Shown here one piece after another: positions 5,772 to 5,808 of a stretch of 5,808 nt of DNA (within the stretch, counting starts at the first letter, position 1; each line of letters opens with the position of its first letter). The DNA comes from a bacterium. Lineage in GTDB: Bacteria; Krumholzibacteriota; Krumholzibacteria; LZORAL124-64-63. Made by a program: the position numbers and the translations under genes. Location of the stretch: the NCBI GenBank assembly GCA_016873405.1, contig VGXH01000138.1, positions 1 to 5,808 of the forward strand. The letters are read 5' to 3'. The notes below the pieces were generated by a model. It was not told where the DNA came from, did not search any database, and worked only from the letters and a program-made list of their open reading frames with translations.

Positions 5772-5808
5772 GCCCGCTCCGGGTCGGCGCGCCGCCTTGC
5801 CGGCGGGG

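Overview
The window is a GC-rich bacterial chromosomal segment with five protein genes in a divergent layout. Two genes read leftward (about 1-1540) and three read rightward (1906-5727). They are separated by a 365-base intergenic region that carries a candidate promoter for each direction. The strong GC bias, multihaem c-type cytochromes, a dedicated GlnRS and a selenocysteine-containing SelD suggest an anaerobic or facultative respirer. A deltaproteobacterial-type lineage or an FCB-group candidate phylum would fit, but this is a low-confidence inference from gene content. No mobile elements, CRISPR arrays, tRNAs or rRNAs are visible.

Left arm (minus strand): an integral membrane protein with histidine-rich helices, probably a b-type cytochrome (671-1540), is followed after 33 bases by an exported multihaem cytochrome c (1-636). 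The cytochrome c shows six CXXCH motifs before it runs off the window edge. Together they look like a two-gene membrane-to-periplasm electron-transfer module, with the b-type protein plausibly passing quinol electrons to the multihaem protein.

Right arm (plus strand): glnS (glutaminyl-tRNA synthetase, 1906-3642) is followed 52 bases later by selD (selenophosphate synthetase, 3695-4750). An in-frame UGA at codon 18 of selD sits exactly at the family's catalytic Cys/Sec position, so selD is read as a selenoprotein gene. Simple ORF calling would miss its first third. A hairpin immediately after the UGA has the geometry expected of a bacterial SECIS element. This gene implies that the cell has SelA, SelB and tRNA-Sec elsewhere; none is in this window.

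Further right, an HDOD-domain signalling protein (about 4846-5727) follows a 95-base leader. The leader contains a sequence resembling a sigma-28 (flagellar-class) promoter, two small inverted repeats, and a Shine-Dalgarno sequence that points to a TTG start. The last 81 bases hold a possible hairpin and a candidate promoter for a gene beyond the window.

The most noteworthy items are the UGA-containing selD with its candidate SECIS, and the cytochrome b / multihaem cytochrome c pair. I saw no convincing evidence of a wholly new system.
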